Shown: one piece after another, positions 23,289-35,100 of the stretch
Layout: each line of letters begins with the position of its first letter
How positions within the stretch are numbered: position 1 is the first letter of the stretch
Source of the DNA: Sebastes aleutianus
Lineage: Eukaryota > Chordata > Actinopteri > Perciformes > Sebastidae
Direction: 5' to 3'
Length of the DNA stretch: 64,000 nucleotides
Assembly (NCBI GenBank): GCA_916700875.1
Contig: CAKAKS010000038.1
Location: 16,398,444-16,462,443, forward strand
Made by a program: the position numbers and the translations under genes
The notes under the pieces: generated by a model
The model's input: the letters and a program-made list of their open reading frames with translations, nothing else
Databases searched by the model: none
Told to the model about the DNA's origin: nothing

Positions 23289-24475
23289 ATAACACACTAC
23301 CTATATTGTTTAATTAATGCTATTAAAAAAGAGCTGCCAATTTCCATTAAAATTTGCCCAGGAAAACTAACACTGACTCCAAACCATGATATATTCATTT
23401 ACAGTATTCCCTCGTTCAAATCCCTTTCTACGCCAGTGTTTCTGAAGTGTCAGTAACCTTTTGTCAGTGGTTTATTACCTGTGCCACTGGTCACCATTCT
23501 CCCCATTAATCTGCAGCATTCAAGGATTTTCCGACATGGCTTCTAATCCCTCCTCAGTACCACATTATGGCAATCTAACCTCATCAAGACGAGTGGTCAA
23601 GGGCACACTGGAGAGGACATTTGAGAAGGAGCATATGCCCCGTGTATTAGTATGCTAGTCAGAGCAAAGAGCCGAGAGAGCTCCTCACACGGATGTGTTG
23701 ATGAAAAATCCCCGGCAAAGATGATCATTCATGCTTAAATTGAAATATCACTGATAATGATTCAATAATTACATTATGTTATATATGATGTGGAAAATCC
23801 CCTGATATATGGCCATATTGTCCCAAAACCTCATTTCACTGTTTGAAAAACAGCCCTTTCCTGGAGGAGCGTGTGCGGTGTGGGTTGACTGATGCCTCCA
23901 ATACATACCAGGATACGTGATTAGAGAGAGAGTTATGGCCAGTAGTTACAATCTCCTGCAGGTAAATTTATGGCTGACGTATAATGACGGCACACTCAGC
24001 TAAGCCCGTAGTAAATCTAAGACCTAGTCTTCCTCTGTCCTTGAGAATTCCGCTCAGGCTCCAAAAGCAGGTTGTACCTTAATCTATTTAAGCTGCTGTG
24101 TTCAATAACTGGACAGTCCTGCATTGATTGATCTTAATCTACTGTAATGTTTAAAGTCCTACCTGTAATGGACCATCTACGACTCAGGTACACTTACTGC
24201 TAACAATTTTCAAATTCATGTAAAGTGGGAAAGTAAGTTCCATTGTTGTAAGTGCAGATACATTTGAAAAGTCTGTATTACCCCATAATAATAATAATAA
24301 TGTAACTTGTAAGGTTAAATAATAATGATGTAAAATAAATGCAGACTTGATTGATGTTAAGTTTGTCATAATTGTAATTGATTGAACGACTCGTCCAAGT
24401 TTCAAGAGTCTGCGAATAGTTTTTCATACAAAAATAAATGGAAACCAGCGGCTGCCTGGAAGACGTAAAAATACA

Positions 24476-25337
24476 TTAAAGGAGCTCTATATGATATCCA
24501 GAGCATTCATATAAAACATATACTGTATTTGCTACGTAAAGATATAGTGGAGTAATGTCTACCTGAGCAGAGAAAGATGTCACTCTCCCATTATGTGCGT
24601 TGTAATCCGAGTTTCTCTGTGCTTTGTTTACATAGCGTGCAGCCGCCACTCTGCACTGCTTTCATACAGCTGATAACGCCATCCCAACCGACGACGTTGT
24701 TGTGGAAGCGTAGCAACCACCCTCTGGGTCCCCCCCAGGTAAACACTGTTATTGATGTCAGCACTGTTGCCATTTTGTTTTCACTGTTAGCTGCGAGCCG
24801 CCGGTTCAGCTGTCTCCATGTTGAGCGCTGTGTGGAGGCAATAGAAGTGCTCCCAATCTCACATTTAGCACCTGAAACAGAGCAACATGACTTGGATAAG
24901 ATTGCCTGTAGTATACACGGTCGATACCCGGTCGAGCTTTCGCTAGGGGGCCGCAGGTTTCCGCCCGGCGCTGCTGCACCGCGCACATCGACTGCAAACA
25001 ACTTTAACGTTATGGTTCAAAATACGCACTTTTGCTTTTCACTTTGACACCAAATCCTCCGCCATCGTCTTGTCTGTCAACTCTCTCTCGTACCGTGTGT
25101 GTGAAATCGGACTCCTGGACTACTGCTGTACGGAGCAGACACTTTGACTTTCAGTTTGTATCGTCCGACTGTGTATTGATAACACGGCACTGATACGCGA
25201 AAATGAACTAAATGGGTTTTATTTCTATAAAAACAAGCAAAACGACAGTGGGGGCGGATGGTACATAATGTAATCGGTGCATGCCTGAACACCGTGTAAC
25301 GCAGACTACCGGGGCAAGTCGAGTATACGGCCCTTTA
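24476..25337. mobile_element. possible ~860-bp non-autonomous element downstream of elp2
   Basis: Left edge TTAAAGGAGCTCTATATGAT and, reversed, right edge TTAAAGGGCCGTATACTCGA share an imperfect terminus (TTAAAGG..C...TAT). The interior is CpG-richer than its surroundings. It includes spurious open frames on both strands (24577-25047 plus, 24591-25001 minus) that show no family resemblance. Confidence 0.45.
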
Positions 25338-25471
25338 AGTCATGGCTCTGCTACACACTATTCATGTTTTGTGATCTTAAGCCATCTTGTATTTAAGAAT
25401 TTTGTGATTTTACAATCAGTAGAACTTCATTGAGAGACCAAAGACTTTTTACATTTTGGATATAAAAAACA

Positions 25472-25477
25472 TTTAAT
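25472..25477 (-). terminator. elp2: possible elp2 polyadenylation signal (ATTAAA)
   Basis: ATTAAA on the minus strand about 440 bases after the elp2 stop. It lies in apparently unique AT-rich sequence, before the transposon-like block ending near 25,337. An AATAAA further on (25218-25223) sits inside that block. Choice is tentative. Confidence 0.35.
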
Positions 25478-25915
25478 TAATTTGTCAGAAAACAAATACA
25501 CACCATACTTAAGTGCGATTAACTTCCTTAATTTGTCACTGAAAGGCATCCGTTCACCATATAAATGTTTACTTGGACAAGTCTAAATATGCAATCTGTA
25601 CAGATATCCAGCAGCGTTGTCTTCTCTGGATCTAAAACACTTTGAAGTGTCTAAGCAAAATACCACCCAAGGGTCATGGTGTTTTCACCATCTTGCTTCC
25701 ACCCATCAAATCTGTTCAGCTGTGTGCAGACAGACTGCGGGGCATGTGTGCTGTGGATTTGTCCTGTGACTGACCCATGACTTAACTGGCTGTCACAGGG
25801 AGTGAATGGCTTGCCAGCGAGCAGCTGTGGCCTTTGTGCCAAAGTCAGGCCTGTGGCCCTCAGTCCAAGTGTCTCTCTGCGTGCGAGAGACATAATAGTG
25901 TCACTGTTGGTGGTG

Positions 25916-26108
25916 CTAAAGAGCCCGTTTGTTGATGTTGAAGATTTTGACAGAGTGGTCGGCGCTGGCGCTGGCAAGCTGGACCCAGGAGCTCTCCTCC
26001 TCGACTCCACTCTCTCCGTCAGTCTGTCCATCCATCTTGTTCTCTCGACCTACTCGGCCGGTCCTCGGCCTCCAGCGGAGCCTCTTGACCGTCAAAGCGT
26101 GGCTTTGT
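25916..26108 (-). CDS. elp2: elp2 last coding exon 22 (residues 773-836) and stop
   Basis: Acceptor tctcag, then QSHALTVKRLRWRPRTGRVG, a charged stretch, and SSWVQLASASADHSVKIFNI NKRAL, with TAG at 25918-25916. The SADHSVKIFNINK blade end matches the C terminus of human ELP2 (DHTVKIHRVNKCAL). A 39-bp tandem array starts 74 bases upstream in the preceding intron. Confidence 0.95.
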
Positions 26109-29100
26109 CTGAGAAAGTATGTGTGATGAAGGGAAACGACTCTGGATGACAGAACAAGCATTAGACAAAATCCAGACAAATACCGGTAAGACACGCTGTG
26201 TCGTCTTTGAGCTGCAGACTACCGGTAAGATATGCCGTGTCGTCTTTAGCTGTAGACGACTGGTAAGACACGCTGTGTTGTCTTTGAGCTGCAGACTACC
26301 GGTAAGATATGCTGTGTCATCTTTGAGCTGCAGACTACCGGTAAGATATGCTGTGTCATCTTTGAGCTGCAGACTACCGGTAAGATACGCCATGTCATCT
26401 TTGAGCTGCAGACTACCGGTAAGAATACGCCATGTCATCTTTAGCTGCAGACTACCGGTAAGATATACCGTGTCGTCTTTAGCTGTAGATGACTGGTAAG
26501 ACACGCTGTGTCGTCTTTAAGCTGCAGACTACCAGTAAGATAAGCTGTGTCGTCTTTAAGCTGCAGACGACCGGTAAGACACGTTGTGTCGTCTTTCAGC
26601 TGCAGACTACCGGTAAGACACGATGTGTCGTCTTTAAGCTGCAGACGACCGGTAAGACACGATGTGTCGTCTTTAAGCTGCAGACGACCGGTAAGACACG
26701 CTGTGTCGTCTTTAGCTGCAGACTACCGGTAAGATACACCGTGTCGTCTTTTGAGCTGCGGTCTACAGATAAGATACGCTGTGTCGTCTTTGAAGTGTTC
26801 ATGTTTTTTTCCTTCGGACGCATGCAAGTAGACAGGGCAGAGAGAAAAAGAATCGCCAATCCTGCTTTTGATTTCGATGGCTGAAATCGGAAGCTAATTT
26901 TGATCAATCTCCGATTTAGAATCAACCTGTGACACCCCTAAGATATAATATATCCTTTAGGCCTATATCATTTTTATAAGATTATCAGTGAGTTTACTTG
27001 GCCCGTGTGTGTGTGTCCAGCTGTATCGCTCTCAGAGCCAATTAAAGAGCAGGCGAGAAAGCAGGCAAACGAGTATCGAAAACGTTTCAATTCAGAATCC
27101 ATACGTCATCTGATCGGCTCTTCTTATCGGCCTTTATAGAGACCACCAATCAAATTATTTAGAACGAATATCTGCCGATAACGGTCGGTGACCGATTGAT
27201 CGGAGCACCCTTAAACAAAAGTGTGGTTGTGAGCAGCACTGAAGCCAAACGCTGAAGCCTTCTGATACAAATACACAACAAAGATACCCGTCATCAATTC
27301 ACTTCCTGAGCTCTACAGACGATGACTCACACACCCATGTGGGATACAACGCACACAGAAATACACACAAGTACCTGTCGATGCCTCGCTGCCGCCCAGC
27401 TCAAAGGAAAGCAGCCGTTCAAATCAAGCAGCCTGCTGCCTTTTTTTCTCTCCATACTACATAACCGAGAGCTTCTGCCTCTCACCAGCTATCAAACTGA
27501 AGCCACACCACTGTTACTGTGACACTCTGTCATTTACATCTTCTGCCAGTGGCCATTGGAGGCCTTTCAAAGTCGCATACTATGAACTTCAGCTGAACTG
27601 TGTGTGTTGTAAGGATACGAGATGTCCGTTTCTCCACAGCTGCTCCAGTCGTGTCCTCCAGCAGGCTCCTGGCCAGGGCTCCACTTGTACAGCAAGATCC
27701 TGCCGCACTCCAGGCCAACTGCAAGCAGGTAGCTGTGGAAAACACACAAACTTGGCTCAAACCCTAAGGCAATGGCCTAGAAACAAAATTGAAATTGTAC
27801 AAAATTTTCTTTCTTTGACTCCACTACATATTTTAGATACTTTAAACAAATTAAATTCCACAAGATTAAAATGTTTCATCAGGGGCTTTAAAGGATGAAT
27901 CTCGTTATACTATTACAAAATCTGTATTTATATTAATTCTATCAAGGAGCCCACTATGCCCTGACCTAAAGCGATATTGGTGCATTGTAGCTGTACTAAG
28001 TATTCTAATATCAAATGTGATGTTGAAGTCAGACATCTGCGTTGTGCCTACACAATGATCAGTATTGATTTGTAGACTCGGCATTCCCGTAGTTCAGCAT
28101 AGATTGTGCTGAGCCGTAGCAGGTAATTTCTTCTCTACTTCCTTGCGCCTTAAAATAACTACAAACAACTTTTCTTTTTAAAAGCTAATTATTCTGTAAA
28201 CAAATTCAGAGTTCTTTGTCTATTAAATGATACATTATATTTATATTGCATTATTTATATGATAAATTCATGTATTTGGTATGAAGGTAAATAAGTTGCA
28301 AAAATGATTGAGCTTGTAGACTTGATGTGAGAACTTGTAGAACAAAAATCTGGACTCATGAATCTATCACACACGTGAGCTGAATTTGAAGTCAGACAAA
28401 AACAAAACACATGAGACCTTATTGAAAAATGTGAACTTGTATGTTAAAATTTTCCTTCAGAAAATGTTCACACACTTGTGTTCTGAATTCGTCACAGAAA
28501 AAAATATATTCAAAAATGTATAGATTAATATTTACATTAATACAATGACAGTTGCAAACTGGTAATCCCACATTTACTAATTCATTTTTTTTTTTTTACC
28601 AGAGTCCATTTTCCAGTAGAACCACAACTCGGTGAAAACGACCTCTCCAATATGTCACTGCAACTTCACAAATGTGTTCTCCCACATCAAAGTAATGAAT
28701 CTGCGCACCATGACTTTTGCAACACTGCTTTCAATAAATGTGTTGCAAAACTCACTTGTAGCTGTAGAAGTGAGAGACCAGAGAGGGGGAAGGCCAGTGG
28801 CTCAGTGGCACATGATGCCAAAAATTGATAAAGTACCCGTATCGTTGGGCTCATAAAGCAGGCACAGTAGCGTTTCCTTTAACCCCGCCTCCCAGCCCTC
28901 GTTCCAGCCTCGGTCTGGGTCTCATCCACATGAACGGAGGAAGGGAAATAACTCTGGATTCAGCTATTAGTGCATTTTACAACTTTTAGGGCCTAATGAT
29001 TTAAATAAGGGCTATTCAAGTGTTTGTACTGGGAAGTTAGCATCATAGCTAGGCTACTTACTGTTAGCATTTAGAATCCAGTAGCCAATCAACCTGCTCT

Positions 29101-32100
29101 GCTCTCTCACGTCCACAGATACAGGTGAGTTTTGCAAAAGACATGGCACACGGATTCATTACTTTGTGATGTGAGAGAGCACATTTGTGAAGTTGCAGTG
29201 ACAGATCGCGAGGTTGTATTCACCGAGTTGTGGTTGTACTGGAAAATGCGATCAAGTAAAAAAGTAAATGAGTAAATATTGGATTACAAGTTTGCAGCTA
29301 TCATTGTATTTATATAAATATCAATCTACACATTTTGTGAATATTTTTTTCTGTGACTTTGCATTCAGAACACAGGAAGTTCACAATTTTTCTACAGGCT
29401 CTCGTGTTTTGTTTTTGTCTGTGACTTCAGATTTTAATTCTGCTAGTTCTCATAAGTCAGAAACTCAATCAATTTGCAACATATTTACCTTCATAATTTG
29501 GTTGCTGAGCCATTTTAGTCATTAGGTAACTCATGTCCTCAACAGAACAGACCTTTTGCCGTAAAAACTATTTCTGGGTAATTGTTTTGTCTTCTCTAAT
29601 TAAATAAAATGAAAAACTAAAGAGTCCGGCAGGTTATTGGTTATTTGAGGTTTTTCCAGAAGCCCAAATCAAATAGCATTTACATAAAATATCCAATCAC
29701 TTGAAGAGTGTTAGTATGACTGATGATGTGTTTTAAAAGGACTTAAATAGTTTATATTTCAAAGTTTTGGCACCCTCATCTTGGTGTGAGCTACAGAGAC
29801 ACTTTAAACCCTATTATTTTATAAGCATGCAATATTTTAAAAACAGGATTAGGAACTATTTGAACACTGACTGTACTTGTCCTGTTACTCAACGACACTA
29901 CTAACTCTTAATTTGCTGTTCGTCTTAAGTTTGTGACTTGTCTCTTATGTTTTTAACTATTTGCTGTTTTGTTTTTAGGTCTGTTATTTGTGATTTTATG
30001 TGTGAAACCTTTAGGCTGGAACCATCCTGGATAAATAAAGGTTAAAAAAAATTATGTTTTTAATTCTTTGTAGTGTGTTTTCATTGTACAGAACTCAGAG
30101 TTTCAGATTCAGTAGAATTGTCTAAACTGTTCGAAACAGACAATACAATTGATATTATCTTGGTTGGTCACACTTACTTGTAATGTTGGCCATAATACAA
30201 AGGTGTCTGTGTGTGTGTGTACCTGTTATCAGAGCAGAGGACTGGGCAGAAAGCCACAGCAGTAGCAGAATCTCCCACATCCAAGATGGAAGAACATGGT
30301 TTAATCTCAGGAGGAAGCACGGAGTCTTCAGAGTCCTCTAAACTGCACGGACCCCACACTATCACCTGGACACACACACACGAAAAATTTAACCAGACAC
30401 GTTGTAGTTTACATCCATTTCTGTCTAAAATGTCATCACTTCATCATTTTATCCTATTAGACATTTGTGTGAAATTGTCATAATTAGAATGTGAATTCTT
30501 GAGGTAGGGTCACAGTGACCTTGACCTTTGACTAGGGCTGCACAATTATGGCCAAAATAATAATCATGATTATTTTGATCAATTTTGAGATCACGATTAT
30601 TTACCACGATTATTTATTGACTTTAGCGACAAAATATTTGTATTGCACTTTAACATTTAAATAAACACAGCACTGCTTTCACTTCCATGTTGTGCTACAT
30701 TCCTGCTAATGTACAAATTATAGCTGCACAATGTAGGGAAAAAATGACATTACAATCTTCCTACACTGTGGCCATCTCTGACCCATAGAGTTGAAAAACA
30801 AGTGTTATACAGTATATTACTCCTCCACTCTGGACTGCAGCCACAACACTCAGGAAAGTTTCTCACAGGCTGCCACTGTAGGGTGCGTGTGCAGCGGCGG
30901 CATTACTGCTCCCCAAAAGTGAAGCCCAAACATCTCAATCGCCCCCTGGTGGCTGGTTGTTGGTTAAGGAATCGGTCGATTTGATATGCAGCAGAGTTTT
31001 TCTATGAGTGGAGCACGTATTTTAAATGTCAATATCGCAGGCGATCATCTTCATTTAATTGTGGGAAGCCCAAATCTTGACCGGGATTAATATTCGATCA
31101 ATTGTGCAGCCCTGCCTTTGACCACCAAAATTGTTTGTGCCAAATTTGAAAAGATTTCCTTCAGGCGTTCCTGAGATATTGCGTTCAGGAGAATCGGATG
31201 GACAACCCGAAAGCATAATGCCTCCAGCCACAGCTGTTGCACAGAGGCATAAAGATGCATTCATTACATTACTACCTCAATGTGCAACCATCACTATATC
31301 ACCCTAAAAGCAAAGACTTACCTTCTTGTCCCGACTGGATGTCACAAAGTACTTGCTGTCTGGGCTCCAGTCACATGCCCAGATGATTCGGCTGTGTACG
31401 GCCGTGTCTTTCCCTGTGTGTGCATACAGCGAGAACTGGGGCTCTGCATAGATACAAACACAAACAAGTACAGAGATCATTATAAAGATTGAATTCAAAC
31501 TCAAAATGCTATTCTCAATCCCAACACTACATATCTTCTGTCACACTTCTCTGACACTTCTTTTTTGATGACGGATGAGCTGCTAGTCAAAACTTTGTGT
31601 CATGATTATTGCAGCACAACATCCGCATGTCTCGATCTCTACTTCACTGCTCTGCAGCAACAAAAGGCTATCCCTGGCGACAAATAAACAACCAAACAAG
31701 ACAGAGAACCTCATTCCAGCCCTCCATTTCAGTCAGTTTTGGTTTATGACCTGCTGCTGTTTATTTCCCCAGCCTAAGTCATTTCAGACCCCAGATTGGT
31801 TTTCCCCAGAGAGCTTGTTTGTATGCTGGTGGCAGCCGCCTGTCAGCGCGTCTACAGCAGTGCTGCTCTCCACTGGCACTCACACACACACACATAACCG
31901 AGCCGCCACGTACACACAGCTGAAAAACCAGTGTCGCCACTAAAGTCTGACTTAACCACCATGTCGTGTCTATGTGCTCACAACACCCTCTCAACCGAAT
32001 GCACACATATTTGTGGGTGTGTTGTTTGGGACACACAAGGCGTTGCACCTTCTTCCATTAACACACTCATCTGAGGACAGCGAGGGGCACGATGGGCTGT

Positions 32101-35100
32101 TCAGGCCGACCTCACAGAAAAATGGAGCCCAGAAATAGACAAAGTAGAAGAAAGATGAGGTGCGTTCAGTTGAGACACAATAAGCAAAATACATCAAGAA
32201 GATAAGAGAGCAGCACATGAAAAGGGCTACACAGAAAAAGATGACAAGGGAGGGGAGGAAGGTAACAGTGTCTCCTTAATGAAGATGTCTGGGTGCTTGA
32301 CCCATGACGGAGAGGAAGAGGGAGGAGGAAGAGGAAGGGAGGAGGACGTGGTTAGACAAAAACAGGTAAGAGGAAAAGAAGAGACACAGAAGACGTGAGA
32401 ATGGAGGGAGTCAGTTTGTTTGATCAGCTCTGACTTCGTTTAACCTTCCCTGGTATGGTCTGGTCTGTGAGACTGTATGTGTGTGTGTGTGTTCTTCACA
32501 ATCACCTTGAGTGATTCAGCAGCCAACCAGAACAGACGGGACCCCCTCCCCTCCAAACCCTCCACCGCCTCCCTTCCTCTCTCACAAACACCACCCGCGT
32601 CTCGGTGCAGTCCACCATACAGGCAAACAGGAGAGTGCAGGACTGCTTAGCCTCTGCCGGTGCCCATTAAGACCATTGTGAGCTGCCAGAAGAGCCGTAA
32701 GATGCGTTACCAGGTGCAGGTGGGAGGTAATCCTCTGGGCTTAAATGTCATGTTCTGCTCACCTCGAATGCAGGATCGGGTTATTTGTCTGAGTCAAGGT
32801 GCAGAGATGCTCTCATATAAACAAACTCTCCAGGAGCACGCCGTTGTTTACAACAGGGGCCCTGCAGGAGGTGAGTGGAAAGTGGGGATGCACAAATCCC
32901 ACCTTTTTCTCTACCAACTCAGTACATTGGCCAACAGAAGAACTGATCTGATATCAGTGCCTATTTTTTCATTGTTTCAGACAGTTTATAACTGTTTTAT
33001 ATAATGAAAGTGGCTGAGAAACAATGTTTAATGTGGACAGCTCAAATCCGGCCAATACCCAATCTGGGCCCATATTGATCAAACCTCTAAGAATTACACT
33101 TAAGAGTGCTCTAAAGACTGAACTTTTTTTACTCCTACTTACAGCAAAGTGTAAGAGTAACCTTTAAAGTGATAGTTTGGGTGTTTTGAAGTGGTATGTA
33201 TGAGGTTCTTATCCATAGTAGGTGTATTACCTACAGTAGATGGCGGTAGGCACGCCCCCAGCTTGGAGAAACCGACAGGAGTACCGACACCTGAGCAAAG
33301 CAATACAGTTCTGTGCATGGGGACGTTAGAAAACTGTATTTGAGCCACTTAAAAGAAAGGCTCACCTAAAGTGTACGCTATATTTAGAATATATTCACCG
33401 CTTTATCTTGCCGTCAGACAGCCCTTTCCTTCTCCTTTCCGACGGGGAACTGAACTGAAAATGAAACTTATCTATCCTAATGATAAAACCGTATAGATAA
33501 GTTTCAGTGTCAGTTCAGTTCACCGTCGAAAAATATTCTAAATATAACGTACACTAATACAGATATACATTTTTTTAGGTGGATAAAATATGTGTATATG
33601 TGTTTTTTGCCGGCACCGTCCAAAGCACTGCATTGCTTTGCTCCGGTTCCGGTCCTCTTCTCCGTTTCTCCAAGCTGAGTGCGTGCCGACCGCCGTCTAC
33701 TTTAGGTAATACACCTATTATGGATAAGTACCTCATACAACCCCACTTCAAAACACCCAAACTATCACTTTAAGAGCAGCTCTCAGGTGATCACATGATG
33801 ATCACATGTATGTTCAGAGCAGGAATAGCCAATCAGAGACGAGGATTACTTTTTAAATCCGTACATTATACTCTGCACTGTTATTATGAAAAAAAGTTGC
33901 TGGGGAGAGGGATGTCTAGAATTCCCTGCTAAGCCTGCTGCCCTCCGCGACCCAGCCCTGGATAAGCGGTAGCAAATGGATGGATGGATGTTATTCTGCA
34001 ATATGTGGATTTAAGCTTTAAAAGGGATAGTTTTATTTTTTTTAAATCTCTAATCTATGTTGTTGAATTAACATCAAACAATAACTTATACTAATAATAT
34101 ATAAAAAGGGATTAACAAATGAATTATATTATAAGAATTTCGTACCACATTGACATTTGCAGACAATGAGGATGAGGTTCTTGTTTCCACCACAGACAAA
34201 AAGAAAGTGGTGTATTAAATGTTCAAAACGAATACAAATAGTTATAGGCTATAATATGAGAAGTGGAGTTCCACAGAAGTATTTAGGGGTTTGGCTCTAG
34301 AGAGGATTTAATTAATTTCTCAGACCATGTGGATACTGACAGTGGTGACCTTCCTAAACAAATCTGTTCCTCTAACCATTAATGTCACCACCACTGAGTT
34401 AAGACTAGAAAAGGTCAAAGGTCAAGCAAAACAAGACTAAATGAGTGATATAGAGCTACAAAGAGAGGCTTTTAGATTGATGTTTGCAATATGTCAAAAA
34501 AATAACAAAGGTTGTATTGTTATGGTTGTGTCTGTATCTGTTTTCAGGAGCCTGAAATCAAACCATTTGGCCGAGAACAAGCCACTACACTACCGATATG
34601 TTTGCATTTCTTCAAACAATGGTCGCACAGCTTTAGAAGTGTATTTACAGCATTGATAGTTTCCTTCTTCATCTTGATACTGACATGATATGCACACAAG
34701 CACAGTTTTGATGAGTAATCGAAATCAGTTGCAACTTTGCTATAATGACAAGCCCTCTGGTAATAAATGAAGTTGAATACAGGAAGGCATCTCTTGTATT
34801 CTGCGTAGTTAGTGTCCATCTGAAAGCCCTTGTAAGCCATTTAAAGCTTTGCTGCACCTACTATCCAAACTATTACCTGCAATAAAGATATTGATGTTTG
34901 TTATAGGGGGAAAGTTAGTGGAATTCAAATTGTGGTCCGTTTACATAAATCTGCATCTGTGGTTTAATTTAATGAATAATCTTCTTTTATTAGCTCCTTT
35001 TTGGACTACTCTCAGTTGACGCATCACTTGTTTGGCTCTTCATAGTATTAATTAGGGGACTCCTTCTTATCAGGCCAGCTTGACTTGGAATTTGATTTGA

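Noticed and set aside
23461..23658. 65-codon frame as an exon in the intergenic spacer
   Set aside because: No family resemblance and no convincing splice sites; ordinary length for chance.
24577..25047. 156-codon plus-strand frame and 136-codon minus-strand frame in the same place
   Set aside because: Overlapping open frames on both strands in a CpG-richer transposon-like block, with no family resemblance and no splice context.
25218..25223. AATAAA as the main elp2 polyadenylation signal
   Set aside because: It lies inside the putative element 24476-25337 and further from the stop than the ATTAAA at 25472; kept only as an alternative.
26019..26504. 161-codon repetitive minus-strand frame as a separate gene
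   Set aside because: It is the 39-bp minisatellite read through into an alternative frame of elp2 exon 22; noted as an array instead.
26119..26884. Two long plus-strand repetitive frames
   Set aside because: Same minisatellite; openness comes from the unit length being a multiple of three.
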